Part shown: piece after piece, positions 18,282 through 19,534 of the stretch
Position numbering within the stretch: the stretch's first letter is position 1
Layout of the letters: each line of letters opens with the position of its first letter
Notes under the pieces: model-generated
The model's input: only the letters and a program-made list of their open reading frames with translations
What the model was told of the DNA's origin: nothing
Databases searched by the model: none
Made by a program: the position numbers and the translations under genes
NCBI GenBank assembly: GCA_027382625.1
Contig: JAJKFJ010021916.1
Span: 1 to 19,534 of the forward strand
Source: Tetmemena sp. SeJ-2015
Taxonomy: Eukaryota > Ciliophora > Spirotrichea > Sporadotrichida > Oxytrichidae
DNA length: 19,534 bases
Reading direction: 5' to 3'

Positions 18282-18605
18282 TCATTTTTAAAATTATAAT
18301 AGAACTCCTGATGGGGATGATGGCTAGTAAACCTAAATAGGCATTCTTACTGTAAAAGTGCCATTCCCTAGATAGATTTTTTAAACCGAATATTTCTTTT
18401 AAAAAAATTTAATTTAAATTTCTATTTGTTAAAATGCAGTACTATAGAAATAAGAATCACCATTTAATTATTTAATCACCTTAGCTATATCTTAATTATC
18501 AAATTTTGGAGTTTAAGATTAAAGATTAGCTCGAAAACTACACAATAAATTTATTTCATTTAATTTCAAATAGTTTTAAGGTTAAAATTTTAAATTAAGA
18601 CCTTT
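18282..18605 (-). CDS. Surface-protein gene: second coding block
   Basis: Open for 107 codons in the ciliate code. It reads FDNQDIAKVIKQLNGDSYFY and NGTFTVRMPIQVYQPSSPSG. The first part is propeller-like; the AT-rich piece between about 18375 and 18430 may be noncoding. It sits between the N-terminal block (18779-19221) and the block at 17289-17900, all on the same strand. Confidence 0.5.
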
Positions 18606-18778
18606 TCAAAGTAATGAATTTTATAAAATAAACTGATTTTTACATTAAAATATGTTTAATAAAAATAGTGATGTCCATTACAAGTTATAAAATAAAAACA
18701 AATTTATTAGTAAAATTAAACCCATTAGTTTCTTTTTAGAATAAGAATATTTAAATTTCTTTGTCGAAGCATCAGTGT

Positions 18779-19221
18779 TCATATTGAGAAGCTGCCAAAA
18801 GTTATAGACTATTCTTTTAAAATATTCTTATAACTTAATAGAGAAAAAATCTAGAGAAATAATAATAAAACTATTTTATCTTGAGTGAATTAATTGGAGA
18901 TAAAATTAACGGTGGGATAAGAACTCGGTCCATGTTGATTGTAAATCCATTGCAGAATAAGATCTTTGTCTAGTTTTAAGATTACCAAGTCTTAGCCTGA
19001 AAATCCGAAAAAGCTCGTGCTTATTGCCAAGGAAATATAAAGATTCTAGCTTGTTTCATCTGCCCTCATCATCACACTGTAAACCTAATTATTTTGTAAA
19101 CTTATCATTGAGTCTAAATTTATTTCTTTCGTTTATGCTCCAGTTTGAACCCAATATTTTAGCTAAGCGAAAAACTCCTGATGCCACAAACGAAGAGTAG
19201 GAATAGTCTGAGTGCATTCAT
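18779..19221 (-). CDS. Surface-protein gene: N-terminal block with signal peptide
   Basis: The ATG at 19221 opens MNALRLFLLFVCGIRSFSLS, a good secretion signal; this frame stops at TGA 19105-19107. From about 19190 another frame reads AQLKYWVQTGAQTKEINL, VYSVMMRADETSQNLYI and LVILKLDKDLILQWIYNQHG, clearly blade-like, down to about 18900, and stays open to TGA 18779-18781. A one-base shift near 19185-19195 (error, mutation or a very short intron) links them. With the downstream blocks it forms the start of a large exported protein, probably displayed at the cell surface. No ribosome-binding signal is expected in a ciliate. Confidence 0.62.
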
Positions 19222-19424
19222 GATTAAATCTGCACATTATTATTATATATTGCAAAATTATATTTATTATTAAGGTCAGCTTTTAATTTTTATTTTTAAA
19301 AATGGAATTAATCAAAGAATATACTAGTAGTATTCTAATATTAGGATTAAATGATGAAAATGTCTGAAGTTTAATCACTTATTTTTTTAATCAATCTCAT
19401 TTATCATTGTCTAATTCATTCGTC

Positions 19425-19534
19425 CAAAACACGAGTGCTAAAACATGAGTGCAAAAACACGAGTGCTAAAACATGAGTGCTCAAACACAAGTGCTCAAAA
19501 AAGGGGTGCTAAAACATTATGCTCAAAATACCAG
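19425..19534. repeat. Degenerate tandem repeat, unit 13-15 bp
   Basis: About seven units of consensus AAAACAYGAGTGCT, alternating CACGAGTGC and CATGAGTGC, decaying toward the window end. It lies about 205 bases upstream of the surface-protein start codon, so it could be a promoter array or a minisatellite. It continues to the edge and may extend outside. Confidence 0.85.

Noticed and set aside
19178..19191. 14-nt intron joining signal peptide to the first blade
   Set aside because: It would restore frame but is shorter than any ciliate intron I know; a one-base error is simpler.
1..19534. TGA as tryptophan (karyorelict or heterotrich code)
   Set aside because: Long protein-like frames are free of TGA and several end at TGA in sensible places, while Trp is written TGG; code 6 fits better.
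19425..19534. CRISPR array or telomere
   Set aside because: Units are short, contiguous and degenerate with no unique spacers, and do not match C4A2 or C4A4 telomeric repeats.

Overview
The window looks like nuclear DNA of a ciliate, probably germline (micronuclear) or a germline-like assembly. It is very AT-rich. Protein-like reading frames run well only if TAA and TAG are read as glutamine and TGA is the sole stop (NCBI code 6, used by oligohymenophoreans and many spirotrichs). Standard-code ORFs here are short and mostly shadows. I see no rRNA, tRNA, CRISPR array, telomeric repeat or Tetrahymena-type chromosome breakage site.

The dominant structure is a giant inverted repeat. Bases 1-10213 (left arm) match the reverse complement of about 10620-17846 (right arm) around a spacer of about 0.4 kb. 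The outer match begins at base 1, so the left arm probably continues outside the window. The inner 1.5 kb of the arms are nearly identical; outer parts differ by substitutions, indels, two patches where the arms carry unrelated sequence, and one insertion. That insertion (969-3887) is a 2.9-kb transposable element with 27-bp terminal inverted repeats and a TTA target duplication. The matching place in the right arm (16830-16832) is an uninterrupted TTA. Inside the element is a GC-rich island with one long minus-strand gene of unknown function, now in several frames, whose last 364 codons are intact and use 13 reassigned TAA/TAG codons.

The main host gene is on the minus strand at the right. 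It begins with a signal-peptide-like start at 19221 and continues as separate coding blocks (18.6-18.3 kb, 17.9-17.3 kb, 16.5-16.0 kb, 15.8-15.2 kb, 14.9-14.4 kb) divided by AT-rich sequence that may be introns or internal eliminated sequences. The blocks resemble a large secreted or cell-surface protein: beta-propeller-like blades, then a cadherin-like part, then more propeller-like sequence. The left arm carries a second, inverted copy of all but the first blocks (1-291, 4262-4927, 4966-5634, 5937-6641).

The inner arms hold small genes present in both copies: a short secreted protein with a likely 26-nt intron (8959-9392 and 11439-11872) and a 66-codon ORF (9540-9740 and 11090-11290). They also hold a Cys/His-containing ORF on the strand opposite to the surface gene (6735-7416 and 13364-14045). 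The central spacer has one more propeller-like exon. Some tracts look homopolymer-smeared compared with the other arm (left 595-960, right about 14740-16990). This looks like poor consensus base calling, so many frameshifts in those tracts may not be real.
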